The notes under the pieces: generated by a model | The model's input: only the letters and a program-made list of their open reading frames with translations | Databases searched by the model: none | What the model was told of the DNA's origin: nothing | Program-made: the position numbers and the translations under genes | Part shown: positions 6,217-12,855 of the stretch, piece after piece | Numbering within the stretch: position 1 is the first letter of the stretch | Layout of the letters: every line of letters starts with the position of its first letter | NCBI GenBank assembly: GCA_964453915.1 | Contig: CAYVPW010000012.1 | Coordinates: 1-33,065 of the forward strand | Reading direction: 5' to 3' | DNA length: 33,065 nucleotides | Source of the DNA: UBA1259 sp964453915 | GTDB taxonomy: Bacteria > Bacillota > Clostridia > Christensenellales > Borkfalkiaceae

Positions 6217-8036
6217 TAAATTCCTTCTTTTTTCAGTACGTCTATAATATTTTGCGCTATATTCTCGCCTATCCCATCTACCTGCATCAGTTCTTTAAGG
6301 CTAGCCCCGGCAATGCCGCCAACGTCCTTAAACCTTTCTATTAAAGCACGCTTTTTTACCTTGCCTAATCCCTTTACGTTGTCTAAAACGGAAGACAACG
6401 CTCTTTTAGAATGCAAACTTCTATGATAGGTAATTGCAAATCTATGTGCTTCGTCCCTTATCCTTTGAAGAAGTTTTAAGCAATAATCTCGCCTTTCTAA
6501 AACCACCGGATTACTTTCGCCCACGGTAAAGATTTCTTCTTCTCTTTCTGCAAGAGAAATTAAATCTATATCGTCTATGCCGAACTTATCGAATACTTCC
6601 TTTACACTGGAAAGTTGCCCTTTTCCGCCGTCAATCACCATAAGGTCTGGTTTAGGAAAAGAATCCGGATCACTAGTCATTCTCTCTAACCTTCTGGTCA
6701 TCATTTCCTGCAAACTTCTAAAATCGTCCGCCCCTTCAAAAGACTTGATTTTAAACCTTCTGTAATAATCCCTAGCAGGTTCTCCGTCATAAAAAACAAC
6801 CATACTTCCTACTTTATCAACGCCGCTTATGTTTGAAATATCATAACATTCCATTCTTTTGGGATATCTTTTTAAAGACAATATTTCTTTTAACCGCTCG
6901 CAAGCGACAACAGTCATATCGTTTTTATGCTTAACCCTGTCTACCGCAATGTTAAGATGCTCTTCCGCATTTGCAATAGCCATATCGGAAAGTTGTTTTC
7001 TTATTCCTGCCTTTGGGCAAATTATACTTGCGCTTTTGCCAAACGTAATTTTTAAGTATTCGGATATAACCGCAGCGTCTTCTATTTCCGTTTCTACTAT
7101 TATCTCTTCCGGAATTTCCGCTGGATTTTTATAATATCCTGTAATAAACTGACTTATCCCTTCACTTATGGAAAGCGCCGCCCCGTCGAAAGAAAAATGT
7201 TTTACACCTAACATTCTTCCTTTTCTAACTATCAAAAGACTAACCGCAGAATAAATTTCGTTCGTTTGGTAGGCAATAACGTCTGCATCTAAAAACGTAT
7301 TTAAAGAAGTAATTCTTTTTTGCTTTATTTTTTCTAAAGAATTAAGATTGTCTCTCAGTTTTAACGCCAGTTCAAACTCTTGCTTTTCCGCCGCCGCCTG
7401 CATTTTTTGTTTAAGCATTTTCTCTGTTTCCAAGGTTTCTCCGGACAAAAAATCAATTGCTCTTTCAACCTTTTCGGCGTATTCTGCTTTTGTTGTAAGC
7501 CCAGCACACGGCGCATCGCATTTTTTAATGTGATAATTTAAGCACGGTTTTTCTTTTTTTTCACAACAGAGTTTTTTTAAGCACGGTCTAACGCCGAAAG
7601 CAAGATTTATAATTTCCAACACGTCGTTTACGGAAACGCCGCCCATAAACGGGCCGAAATACTTTGCTCCGTCTTTTTTTATCTTTCTGGTGACCGCAAA
7701 AGTAGGAAAATCTTCTTTTACGTTTATTTTTAAGTACGGATAGGTTTTATCGTCTTTTAATAGAATGTTATATCTGGGCTTGTACTTTTTTATAAGATTG
7801 TTTTCAAGAGAAAGCGCATCAATCTCCGTAGGTGCAATTATATAATAAAAATCGGCTATATTTGCAACCATAGCCATAACCTTTTCGGTTTTTACGCTAT
7901 TAAAAAAATATTGCCTTACTCTGTTTTTAAGATTTTTAGCCTTCCCTACGTATATTACTTCCCCGTCGGCATTTTGCATAACGTAAACACCGGGGTCGGT
8001 AGGCAAAAGTTTTAACTTATCTTCTATTACGCCCAT
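6216..8036 (-). CDS. uvrC: excinuclease ABC subunit C
   Basis: A 606-residue nucleotide excision repair endonuclease that makes the 3' and 5' incisions on UvrB-bound damaged DNA. An N-terminal GIY-YIG nuclease domain starts with DPGVYVMQ and VIYVGKAKNL (about 15-40). A cysteine cluster follows (CLKKLCC to CDAPC), matching the iron-sulfur cysteines known in UvrC. Next are a UVR helical hairpin that contacts UvrB, an RNase H-like nuclease domain (ECYDISNISG, VVFYDGEPARDYYR), and a C-terminal tandem helix-hairpin-helix region. The start at ATG 8036 has no ribosome binding site, but a consensus promoter sits directly in front, so translation is probably leaderless. First gene of a uvrC-HAD operon. 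Confidence 0.97.
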   Translation of the reverse strand: MGVIEDKLKLLPTDPGVYVMQNADGEVIYVGKAKNLKNRVRQYFFNSVKTEKVMAMVANIADFYYIIAPTEIDALSLENNLIKKYKPRYNILLKDDKTYPYLKINVKEDFPTFAVTRKIKKDGAKYFGPFMGGVSVNDVLEIINLAFGVRPCLKKLCCEKKEKPCLNYHIKKCDAPCAGLTTKAEYAEKVERAIDFLSGETLETEKMLKQKMQAAAEKQEFELALKLRDNLNSLEKIKQKRITSLNTFLDADVIAYQTNEIYSAVSLLIVRKGRMLGVKHFSFDGAALSISEGISQFITGYYKNPAEIPEEIIVETEIEDAAVISEYLKITFGKSASIICPKAGIRKQLSDMAIANAEEHLNIAVDRVKHKNDMTVVACERLKEILSLKRYPKRMECYDISNISGVDKVGSMVVFYDGEPARDYYRRFKIKSFEGADDFRSLQEMMTRRLERMTSDPDSFPKPDLMVIDGGKGQLSSVKEVFDKFGIDDIDLISLAEREEEIFTVGESNPVVLERRDYCLKLLQRIRDEAHRFAITYHRSLHSKRALSSVLDNVKGLGKVKKRALIERFKDVGGIAGASLKELMQVDGIGENIAQNIIDVLKKEGI

Positions 8037-8071
8037 ATTATAATTATAAACGATTTTATAATATTTTACAA
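8037..8071 (-). promoter_or_regulatory. uvrC promoter, predicted leaderless
   Basis: TTGTAA (8071-8066), exactly 17 nt, TATAAT (8048-8043), then only 6 nt before ATG 8036. The start site should fall on or beside the A of the ATG. A second overlapping TATAAT (8042-8037) abuts the ATG. The -35 box sits five bases downstream of the arsR stop codon. Confidence 0.75.
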
Positions 8072-8075
8072 TTGT

Positions 8076-8411
8076 TTAATAGCCTAAAAATTCCACTCCT
8101 TTAAGCAAAACTTCGTTAAGCGTTTCGTTCCTTAAAGAATAGAACACTACTTTTCCCTGCCTATGCGTTTTTACGGCGTTTAAATTTTTAAGCAACCTTA
8201 ATTGATGAGACACCGTAGTTTGATTTAGTTCTAACAAATTAGATATATCGCTTACACACATTTCCGAAATAGCTAAAGCGGAAATCATACGCAATCTCGT
8301 GTAGTCCGAAAATATAGAAAAAAAACAAACTAAGTCGTCTAAAATTTCCCCTTTCGGTACGTAGTCTTTAACCATTGTTTGAAGCCTTCTGTCTAATAAA
8401 ATTTCTTTCAT
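8076..8411 (-). CDS. ArsR-family winged-helix transcriptional repressor
   Basis: A 111-residue regulator counted from ATG 8411, which has GGGGGAT about five bases upstream; the open frame extends 44 codons further but without an initiation signal. The winged helix-turn-helix covers about residues 30-95: FSDYTRLRMISAL, CVSDISNLLELNQTTVSHQLRLLKNLNAVKTHRQGKVVFYSL. It has one Cys in helix alpha-3 (MCVSDI), where ArsR/CadC proteins have ELCVCDL, and another in LVCFF. The histidine and acidic pairs of the SmtB alpha-5 zinc site are not evident, so the inducer is unclear. An 8-2-8 palindrome lies in its promoter region, suggesting autoregulation. A small peptide gene is divergently placed 122 bases away. 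Confidence 0.9.
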   Translation of the reverse strand: MKEILLDRRLQTMVKDYVPKGEILDDLVCFFSIFSDYTRLRMISALAISEMCVSDISNLLELNQTTVSHQLRLLKNLNAVKTHRQGKVVFYSLRNETLNEVLLKGVEFLGY

Positions 8412-8429
8412 AAAAATCCCCCACACGTT

Positions 8430-8447
8430 AATAAGTGCACACTTATT
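8430..8447. promoter_or_regulatory. palindromic operator, probable ArsR binding site
   Basis: A perfect inverted repeat, AATAAGTG-CA-CACTTATT, lies 19 bases upstream of the arsR ATG and overlaps a possible -10 box (TACAAT, 8450-8445 on the minus strand). Size and position are typical of ArsR/SmtB-family autoregulatory operators, which are imperfect 12-2-12 palindromes. That this ArsR is the ligand is inferred from position. Confidence 0.65.
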
Positions 8448-8533
8448 GTAGTACCGTTTAAACCGCAAAAAAATACAAAGGTTTGGCGCAAAACGGTTTT
8501 TAACCGCATATTTTGTAAAATAGGAGGTGTAAT

Positions 8534-8689
8534 ATGAATTCAAACAACCTTACGTTGATAGCGCTTTTGTTTTTACTCGTCAACAACAATACTATCTCTA
8601 CTACTCAATTGCTTTTGCTAGTCGCACTTTTATCAACCGCCTGCGGAGGGTGTAATTGCCTTTGCGGCGGAAATCAAACTAATAATTGA
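8534..8689 (+). CDS. small hydrophobic cysteine-rich peptide (51 aa)
   Basis: A short open frame with an excellent start: TAGGAGGTG six bases before ATG 8534, stop TGA at 8687-8689. The 51-residue product has an Asn-rich start (MNSNN), a hydrophobic stretch LTLIALLFLLV, a polar turn NNNTISTTQ, a second hydrophobic stretch LLLLVALLSTA, then a cysteine cluster CGGCNCLCGG and a polar tail. The layout suggests a small membrane-associated peptide with a metal- or disulfide-forming CxxCxCxxC-like tip (Cys at 37, 40, 42 and 44). I recognise no family. It is divergent from the ArsR gene across 122 bases, so ArsR control is possible but unproven. A short inverted repeat CGGTT-TTT-AACCG (8494-8506) lies upstream. 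Confidence 0.7.
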   Translation: MNSNNLTLIALLFLLVNNNTISTTQLLLLVALLSTACGGCNCLCGGNQTNN

Positions 8690-8702
8690 TATTGCAAACG
8701 AA

Positions 8703-8728
8703 AAGGCGTTTGCAAACGCAAACGCCTT
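8703..8728 (-). terminator. terminator of gap
   Basis: An 11-bp perfect stem, AAGGCGTTTGC with its complement, around the loop AAAC. Only the minus-strand side is followed by a T-rich run (TTTTCGTTT), so it mainly ends the gap transcript 27 bases past the stop codon. The convergent small peptide gene ends 13 bases before the hairpin and may use it less efficiently. Confidence 0.75.
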
Positions 8729-8754
8729 GAAACTCCGTTTATAAAACTTTCCGA

Positions 8755-9777
8755 TTAGATTTCGGAGAAGTATTTGATGGTTCTTACCATTTGGCTGGTA
8801 TAAGAGTTTTCGTTATCATACCAAGAAACAACTTGAACTTGGTAAGTATCGTCGTCAATCTTAGAAACCATGGTTTGAGTAGCATCAAATAAAGAGCCGT
8901 ATCTCATACCGATAACGTCGGAAGAAACGATTTCGTCGGTGTTGTAGCCGAAAGATTCGGTTGCTTGCGCCTTCATAGCAGCGTTGATACCTTCTTTCGT
9001 AACGTCTTTGCCCTTAACTACTGCAACCAAAATAGTGGTAGAACCGGTAGCGGTGGGAACACGTTGTGCAGAACCGATTAGTTTGCCGTTAAGTTCGGGA
9101 ATAACCAAGCCGATTGCCTTTGCAGCACCGGTAGAGTTGGGAACTATGTTCATAGCGCCTGCTCTAGATCTTCTCTTGTCGCCCTTTCTTTGGGGTCCGT
9201 CAAGAATCATTTGGTCGCCAGTGTAAGCGTGAACGGTGGTCATGATACCGGATTGAATGGGAGCGTAATCGTTAAGAGCCTTAGCCATAGGAGCAAGACA
9301 GTTCGTGGTGCAAGAAGCAGCGGAAATAATCTTGTCGTCTGCGGTTAAAGACTTGTGGTTTACATTGTAAACGATAGTGGGAAGGTCGTTTCCTGCAGGA
9401 GCGGAAATAACTACTTTTTTTGCGCCTGCATCGATGTGTGCTTGTGCTTTAGCCTTAGCGGTGTAGAAACCGGTGCATTCTAAAACAACGTCCACATCGT
9501 ATTGAGCCCAGGGGCATTCTGCAGCGTTAGCACATTTAGAAATCTTGATTTCCTTTCCGTCAACGATGATAGAATCTTCGGTAGATTCTACGGTGTGACC
9601 TTGTGCTACGTAGTTGCCTTGCATAGTGTCGTATTTAAGAAGATGAGCAAGCATTTCGGGGCTGGTTAAGTCGTTGATAGCAACAACTTCGTAGCCTTCT
9701 GCGCCAAACATCTGTCTGAATGCGAGACGACCGATACGGCCGAAACCGTTAATTGCAACTTTTGTTACTTTTGACAT
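8755..9777 (-). CDS. gap: glyceraldehyde-3-phosphate dehydrogenase, type I
   Basis: A 340-residue glycolytic enzyme that oxidises glyceraldehyde 3-phosphate to 1,3-bisphosphoglycerate with NAD. The Rossmann motif INGFGRIGR is at residues 9-17, Asp36 in AINDLTS suggests NAD preference, and the active site is ASCTTNC with Cys156, paired with His183 in TVHAYTGDQ. The phosphate-binding segments SRAGAMNIVPNSTGAAKA and NSYTSQM are present. ATG 9777 is chosen over the longer frame from 9819 because GGAGG lies just before it and residue 1 matches the family start (MSKVTKVAINGFG). Monocistronic with its own strong promoter and terminator. Confidence 0.98.
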   Translation of the reverse strand: MSKVTKVAINGFGRIGRLAFRQMFGAEGYEVVAINDLTSPEMLAHLLKYDTMQGNYVAQGHTVESTEDSIIVDGKEIKISKCANAAECPWAQYDVDVVLECTGFYTAKAKAQAHIDAGAKKVVISAPAGNDLPTIVYNVNHKSLTADDKIISAASCTTNCLAPMAKALNDYAPIQSGIMTTVHAYTGDQMILDGPQRKGDKRRSRAGAMNIVPNSTGAAKAIGLVIPELNGKLIGSAQRVPTATGSTTILVAVVKGKDVTKEGINAAMKAQATESFGYNTDEIVSSDVIGMRYGSLFDATQTMVSKIDDDTYQVQVVSWYDNENSYTSQMVRTIKYFSEI

Positions 9778-9821
9778 GATTTTATGTCCTCCATAAAACG
9801 ATTTTATTATTTTTCTCAATT

Positions 9822-9850
9822 ATTATATCCGTATTTATGCTTTTAGTCAA
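9822..9850 (-). promoter_or_regulatory. gap promoter
   Basis: TTGACT (9850-9845), 17 nt, TATAAT (9827-9822) on the minus strand. This is a near-consensus promoter with a leader of about 40 nt ending in GGAGG, as expected for a highly expressed glycolytic gene. Confidence 0.85.
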
Positions 9851-9863
9851 TTATTTTTTGCGT

Positions 9864-10979
9864 TTATTTTAAATTTTCGGGGTTTAAGCATTGTAAATCG
9901 TCGGGAATAAAAAGCCCGTCCTTTCTTATAAGTTCTCCGTCTATATATATTTCCCCGCCGCCGTACTCTTTAGTTTGTATCAAAACCAAGTCCCAGTGAA
10001 TTGCCGAAACGTTTCCGTTATAGCAATCGTCGTAGCAGCAACCGGGAGTAAAATGAATAGAACCGGAAATCTTTTCGTCAAACAGAATATCTCCCATAGG
10101 ATTTACTATAAACGGGTTTACACCGAAGGCAAATTCCCCAACGTACCTTGCGCCTTCGTCCGTATTTAAAATAGCGTTTAGTTTTGCACTGTCGTTAGAC
10201 GTAGCTTCTATAATTTTTCCGTCCTTAAATTTTAAGCAAACGTTTTCGTGCTTAAAGCCTTGTTCCACCGAAGGTGCGTTATAAGTAATCACTCCGTTTA
10301 CACTTGTCTTAACGGGCGCAGTATAAATTTCCCCGTCCGGAATATTCCTTTCTCCCGAACATTTTTTACTGCCTATCCCCTTTATAGAAAAACTCAAATC
10401 CGTGCCTTTACCCGTAATTTTCACCTTATCCGCCTTGTCAAGCCTTGCTTTTAGGGCGTCCATCGCTTTATCCATTTTAGAATAATCTAAATTACAAACG
10501 TTAAAGTAAAAATCCTCAAACGCTTCCGTGCTCATATTGGCCTGTTGCGCCATTCCCTGATTAGGATACCTTAAAACTACCCACTTGGTTTTTTTAACTC
10601 TTATTTCGTGATGCACGGGATGGGAATAAAATTCGCTCTCTATTTTTAAGTTTTGTTCTGGCACGTCTGATAATTCGTTGCAATTTTCTCCGCCTCTTAT
10701 TCCTATATAAGCATCCATCTCTTGCATACGGAAGGCATCGAACTTTGCCTTAAGCTTTGCTTGCTCTTCGTTTTGTCCCATAAGCAACGCCCTAGTCACC
10801 TTGTTGTCGTAAATTTCAACAAAAGGATACGCCCCTACGTTATATACTTCTTTTACTATTTCGTTAACAAACTCGTGAGATATTCCCTTTGCTTCTATAA
10901 GTATCTTTTCTCCCTTTTTTAGGTCGCAAGAATAGTTTACTAAAGATTTTGCAAGTTTTTTTATTCTCTCGTCCGTCAT
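9864..10979 (-). CDS. aminopeptidase, M29 family (AmpS/PepS type)
   Basis: A 371-residue cytosolic metallo-aminopeptidase that trims N-terminal residues from peptides. M29 signatures visible: the metal-ligand Glu segments FVEIYDN and EFAFGVNP, the HFTPGCCYDDC segment replacing the usual HxAxG-like stretch, and HWDLVLIQ near the C terminus (His and Asp ligands). Length agrees with the family. ATG 10979 (MTDERIKKLAK) is chosen because AAGGAG precedes it; the longer frame to 11054 has no initiation signal and an atypical extension. It is divergent from fba. No convincing promoter was found in the 245 bases upstream; a TTGTAC near 11090 has no good -10 at 17 nt. Confidence 0.9.
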   Translation of the reverse strand: MTDERIKKLAKSLVNYSCDLKKGEKILIEAKGISHEFVNEIVKEVYNVGAYPFVEIYDNKVTRALLMGQNEEQAKLKAKFDAFRMQEMDAYIGIRGGENCNELSDVPEQNLKIESEFYSHPVHHEIRVKKTKWVVLRYPNQGMAQQANMSTEAFEDFYFNVCNLDYSKMDKAMDALKARLDKADKVKITGKGTDLSFSIKGIGSKKCSGERNIPDGEIYTAPVKTSVNGVITYNAPSVEQGFKHENVCLKFKDGKIIEATSNDSAKLNAILNTDEGARYVGEFAFGVNPFIVNPMGDILFDEKISGSIHFTPGCCYDDCYNGNVSAIHWDLVLIQTKEYGGGEIYIDGELIRKDGLFIPDDLQCLNPENLK

Positions 10980-11139
10980 AACACAACTCCTTATAAATCG
11001 CTTAAAACCGCTTTTTTCTTTTTTTGATTTTACAAAAACGGCAAGCAGCAACATTTATTTTTATTTTTATTATTATCACGTATATTGTACAACTTTTTCG
11101 CCGTTTTATAAAGTATTTTGAATAAAATTTAAAATTTAA

Positions 11140-11168
11140 TTGCAAAACGGGATAAAAAGCGGTATAAT
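11140..11168 (+). promoter_or_regulatory. fba promoter
   Basis: TTGCAA (11140-11145), 17 nt, TATAAT (11163-11168). The leader is about 50 nt and ends in TTGGAGGAATT, a strong ribosome binding site, before ATG 11226. Confidence 0.85.
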
Positions 11169-11225
11169 GCTTTGGAAAGATTAGATTTTCTTTTAAAAAC
11201 GTAAATATTTTGGAGGAATTTTTTT

Positions 11226-12200
11226 ATGGCATTAGTAACGTCTAAAAAAATGTTTGAACAAGCGTACAAAAACGGCTACGCTATCGGTGCTTTCAACGTA
11301 AACAACATGGAAATCGTTCAAGGCATTACCGAAGCGTGCAAAGAAGAAAACGCTCCCGTAATTTTGCAAGTATCTAAGGGTGCAAGAGCATATGCTAACC
11401 ACACCTACCTTGTAAAACTCGTTGAAGCGGCTGTTAAAGAATGTCCCGACATTCCGATAGTTTTACACCTTGACCACGGTCCCGATTTTGAAACCTGCAA
11501 GGCTTGTATCGACGGCGGATTTACTTCCGTTATGATAGACGGTTCTTCTCTTCCCTTTGAAAAGAATATAGAAGAAACCAAAAAAGTTGTTGAATACGCT
11601 CATAAATACGGCGCTGTAGTTGAAGGCGAATTAGGAACTTTAGCAGGTATTGAAGACGAAGTTTCTCACGCAGTAGGTTCTTATACCAGACCCGAAGAAG
11701 TTGAAGAATTCGTTAAAGAAACCGGCGTTGACTCTTTGGCAATCGCTATCGGAACTTCTCACGGCGCATATAAATTCAAACCCGAACAATGCACCTTAAA
11801 CGAAAAGGGAATTTTAGTTCCCCCCGCTCTTCGTTTCGATATTCTAGAAGAAGTTTCTAAGCGTATCCCAGGCTTCCCCATCGTATTACACGGTTCTTCT
11901 TCCGTTCCGCAAGAATACGTTGCTATGGTTAACCAATTCGGCGGCAAAATGCCCAACGCTATCGGCGTTCCCGAAGAGCAATTAAGAGAAGCAGCAAAAC
12001 TTTCCGTTTGCAAAATCAATATCGACAGCGACCTTCGTCTTGCAATGACGGGTACTATCAGAAAGTTCTTTAGCGAACATCCCGATAAGTTCGACCCCAG
12101 AGAATACTTAAAACCTGCAAGAGCAAACATTAAAGAAATAGTAAGACACAAACTTATCAACGTTTTAGGTTGCGCAGGCAAAGCGGACGAATGCAGATAA
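11226..12200 (+). CDS. fba: class II fructose-bisphosphate aldolase
   Basis: A 324-residue zinc-dependent aldolase that cleaves fructose 1,6-bisphosphate to dihydroxyacetone phosphate and glyceraldehyde 3-phosphate, supplying the neighbouring GAPDH. Motifs: HLDHG at 81-85 (Asp83 catalytic, His84 zinc ligand), VMIDGSSLPFEKN, VEGELGTLAG, IAIGTSHGAYKF (zinc His), LHGSSSVP (zinc His), and KINIDSDLR for phosphate binding. It is monocistronic between its own promoter and a terminator. Codon use is more G/C-ended than its neighbours (many AAC, GAC, GGC codons), consistent with high expression rather than transfer. Confidence 0.97.
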   Translation: MALVTSKKMFEQAYKNGYAIGAFNVNNMEIVQGITEACKEENAPVILQVSKGARAYANHTYLVKLVEAAVKECPDIPIVLHLDHGPDFETCKACIDGGFTSVMIDGSSLPFEKNIEETKKVVEYAHKYGAVVEGELGTLAGIEDEVSHAVGSYTRPEEVEEFVKETGVDSLAIAIGTSHGAYKFKPEQCTLNEKGILVPPALRFDILEEVSKRIPGFPIVLHGSSSVPQEYVAMVNQFGGKMPNAIGVPEEQLREAAKLSVCKINIDSDLRLAMTGTIRKFFSEHPDKFDPREYLKPARANIKEIVRHKLINVLGCAGKADECR

Positions 12201-12223
12201 TTTTTATCTAAACAGAATTTACC

Positions 12224-12262
12224 TATAAAAGGGCTTTGATTTTTCTTAGCCCTTTTATTTTT
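12224..12262 (+). terminator. terminator of fba
   Basis: AAAAGGGCT (12227-12235) pairs with AGCCCTTTT (12248-12256) around a 12-nt loop, and ATTTTTTTTT follows. It separates fba from the marR promoter. Confidence 0.85.
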
Positions 12263-12277
12263 TTTGTTAAAAATCGT

Positions 12278-12306
12278 TTGACATTAAAGATAAATTAAAA
12301 TATAAT
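12278..12306 (+). promoter_or_regulatory. marR promoter
   Basis: Full-consensus TTGACA (12278-12283), 17 nt, TATAAT (12301-12306). The operator-like palindrome starts on the next base, so a bound repressor would cover the transcription start. Confidence 0.9.
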
Positions 12307-12319
12307 CTAACCTAGTTAG
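12307..12319. promoter_or_regulatory. MarR operator, copy 1
   Basis: CTAAC-CTA-GTTAG, five-base perfect arms, followed by C. It directly abuts the -10 box of marR. The same palindrome recurs before the ABC exporter, which argues for a real binding site. Confidence 0.75.
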
Positions 12320-12338
12320 CAATTTTAAGGAAGGTATT

Positions 12339-12785
12339 ATGGCTACTCACGAACAAATAGAATACGTGTTTAATCATTTTATTTCTCTCGGTCCGGAAAA
12401 CATTTTTAAAAGCGTAAACGATACAAATGCCGGTATGGGAGCAGTAATAAGAATTTTAAACACTTCTACCCAGCCCGTAACTGCCGGTGTGATTAGCCAA
12501 AAAATGGGCGTAAGCACTGCAAGAACGGCAGTTTTGCTTAAAAAAATGCTTGCAAAAAACCTTATCGTTAAAGAAATTGACAAAGACGATGCTAGAAAAA
12601 CCCTAGTAAAATTATCCGAACTAGGCAAGCAAAAAGCAAAGTGTGTTAAAAAAAACTTGTTTGAACATCTTGAAATTGTAATCGATAAAGTCGGTATGGA
12701 AAAAGTAGAAGAATTTATATCTTTATCTTTAGAAATAAGAACGGCAATGCTTGCCAATTTACCTGCTCCGCCTAAACTAGATTAA
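12339..12785 (+). CDS. MarR-family transcriptional regulator of the ABC exporter
   Basis: A 148-residue winged-helix dimer of the MarR/SlyA type. The DNA-binding core is about residues 46-100: VTAGVISQKMGVSTARTAVLLKKMLAKNLI (recognition helix) and EIDKDDARKTLVKLSELG, the wing with the typical D-x-R. The flanking helices form the dimer interface. The start is ATG 12339 with AAGGAAGG upstream. It stands first in a marR-ABC-ABC locus, and identical palindromes occur at both promoters, so it probably represses itself and the exporter and is released by an exported drug or metabolite. One Cys (CVKKN) is present; no obvious redox pair. Confidence 0.93.
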   Translation: MATHEQIEYVFNHFISLGPENIFKSVNDTNAGMGAVIRILNTSTQPVTAGVISQKMGVSTARTAVLLKKMLAKNLIVKEIDKDDARKTLVKLSELGKQKAKCVKKNLFEHLEIVIDKVGMEKVEEFISLSLEIRTAMLANLPAPPKLD

Positions 12786-12791
12786 AAAAAG

Positions 12792-12816
12792 CGGACCTAG
12801 TGGTCCGTTTTATTTT
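12792..12816 (+). terminator. terminator between marR and the exporter genes
   Basis: A perfect 6-bp GC-rich stem, CGGACC-TAGT-GGTCCG (12792-12807), followed by TTTTATTTT. It limits read-through from marR, so the exporter probably needs its own promoter just downstream. Confidence 0.8.
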
Positions 12817-12826
12817 AATAAATTAT

Positions 12827-12839
12827 CTAACTCAGTTAG
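12827..12839. promoter_or_regulatory. MarR operator, copy 2, before the ABC exporter
   Basis: CTAAC-TCA-GTTAG followed by C has the same arms as the copy at 12307-12319 and the same position relative to a -10-like AATTAT ending at 12826. A -35 box is not clear; the expected place overlaps the upstream terminator. Confidence 0.75.
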
Positions 12840-12855
12840 CAAAAAAGGAGAAAAA

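Noticed and set aside
8412..8543. 44-codon N-terminal extension of the ArsR frame
   Set aside because: It would run through the palindromic operator and has no ribosome binding site; the internal ATG at 8411 has GGGGGAT and matches family length.
10980..11054. 25-codon N-terminal extension of the M29 aminopeptidase
   Set aside because: No initiation signal, hydrophobic and basic residues unlike the family, while AAGGAG precedes ATG 10979.
11759..12181. 140-codon open frame on the minus strand inside fba
   Set aside because: It lies wholly within a well-supported aldolase gene, has no ribosome binding site and is a by-product of that gene's codon use.
12201..12338. possible riboswitch or leader RNA between fba and marR
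   Set aside because: The space is filled by the fba terminator and the marR promoter and operator; the marR leader is about 25 nt.
12374..12757. 127-codon open frame on the minus strand inside marR
   Set aside because: The plus-strand frame has a promoter, ribosome binding site and winged-helix motifs; the opposite frame has none.
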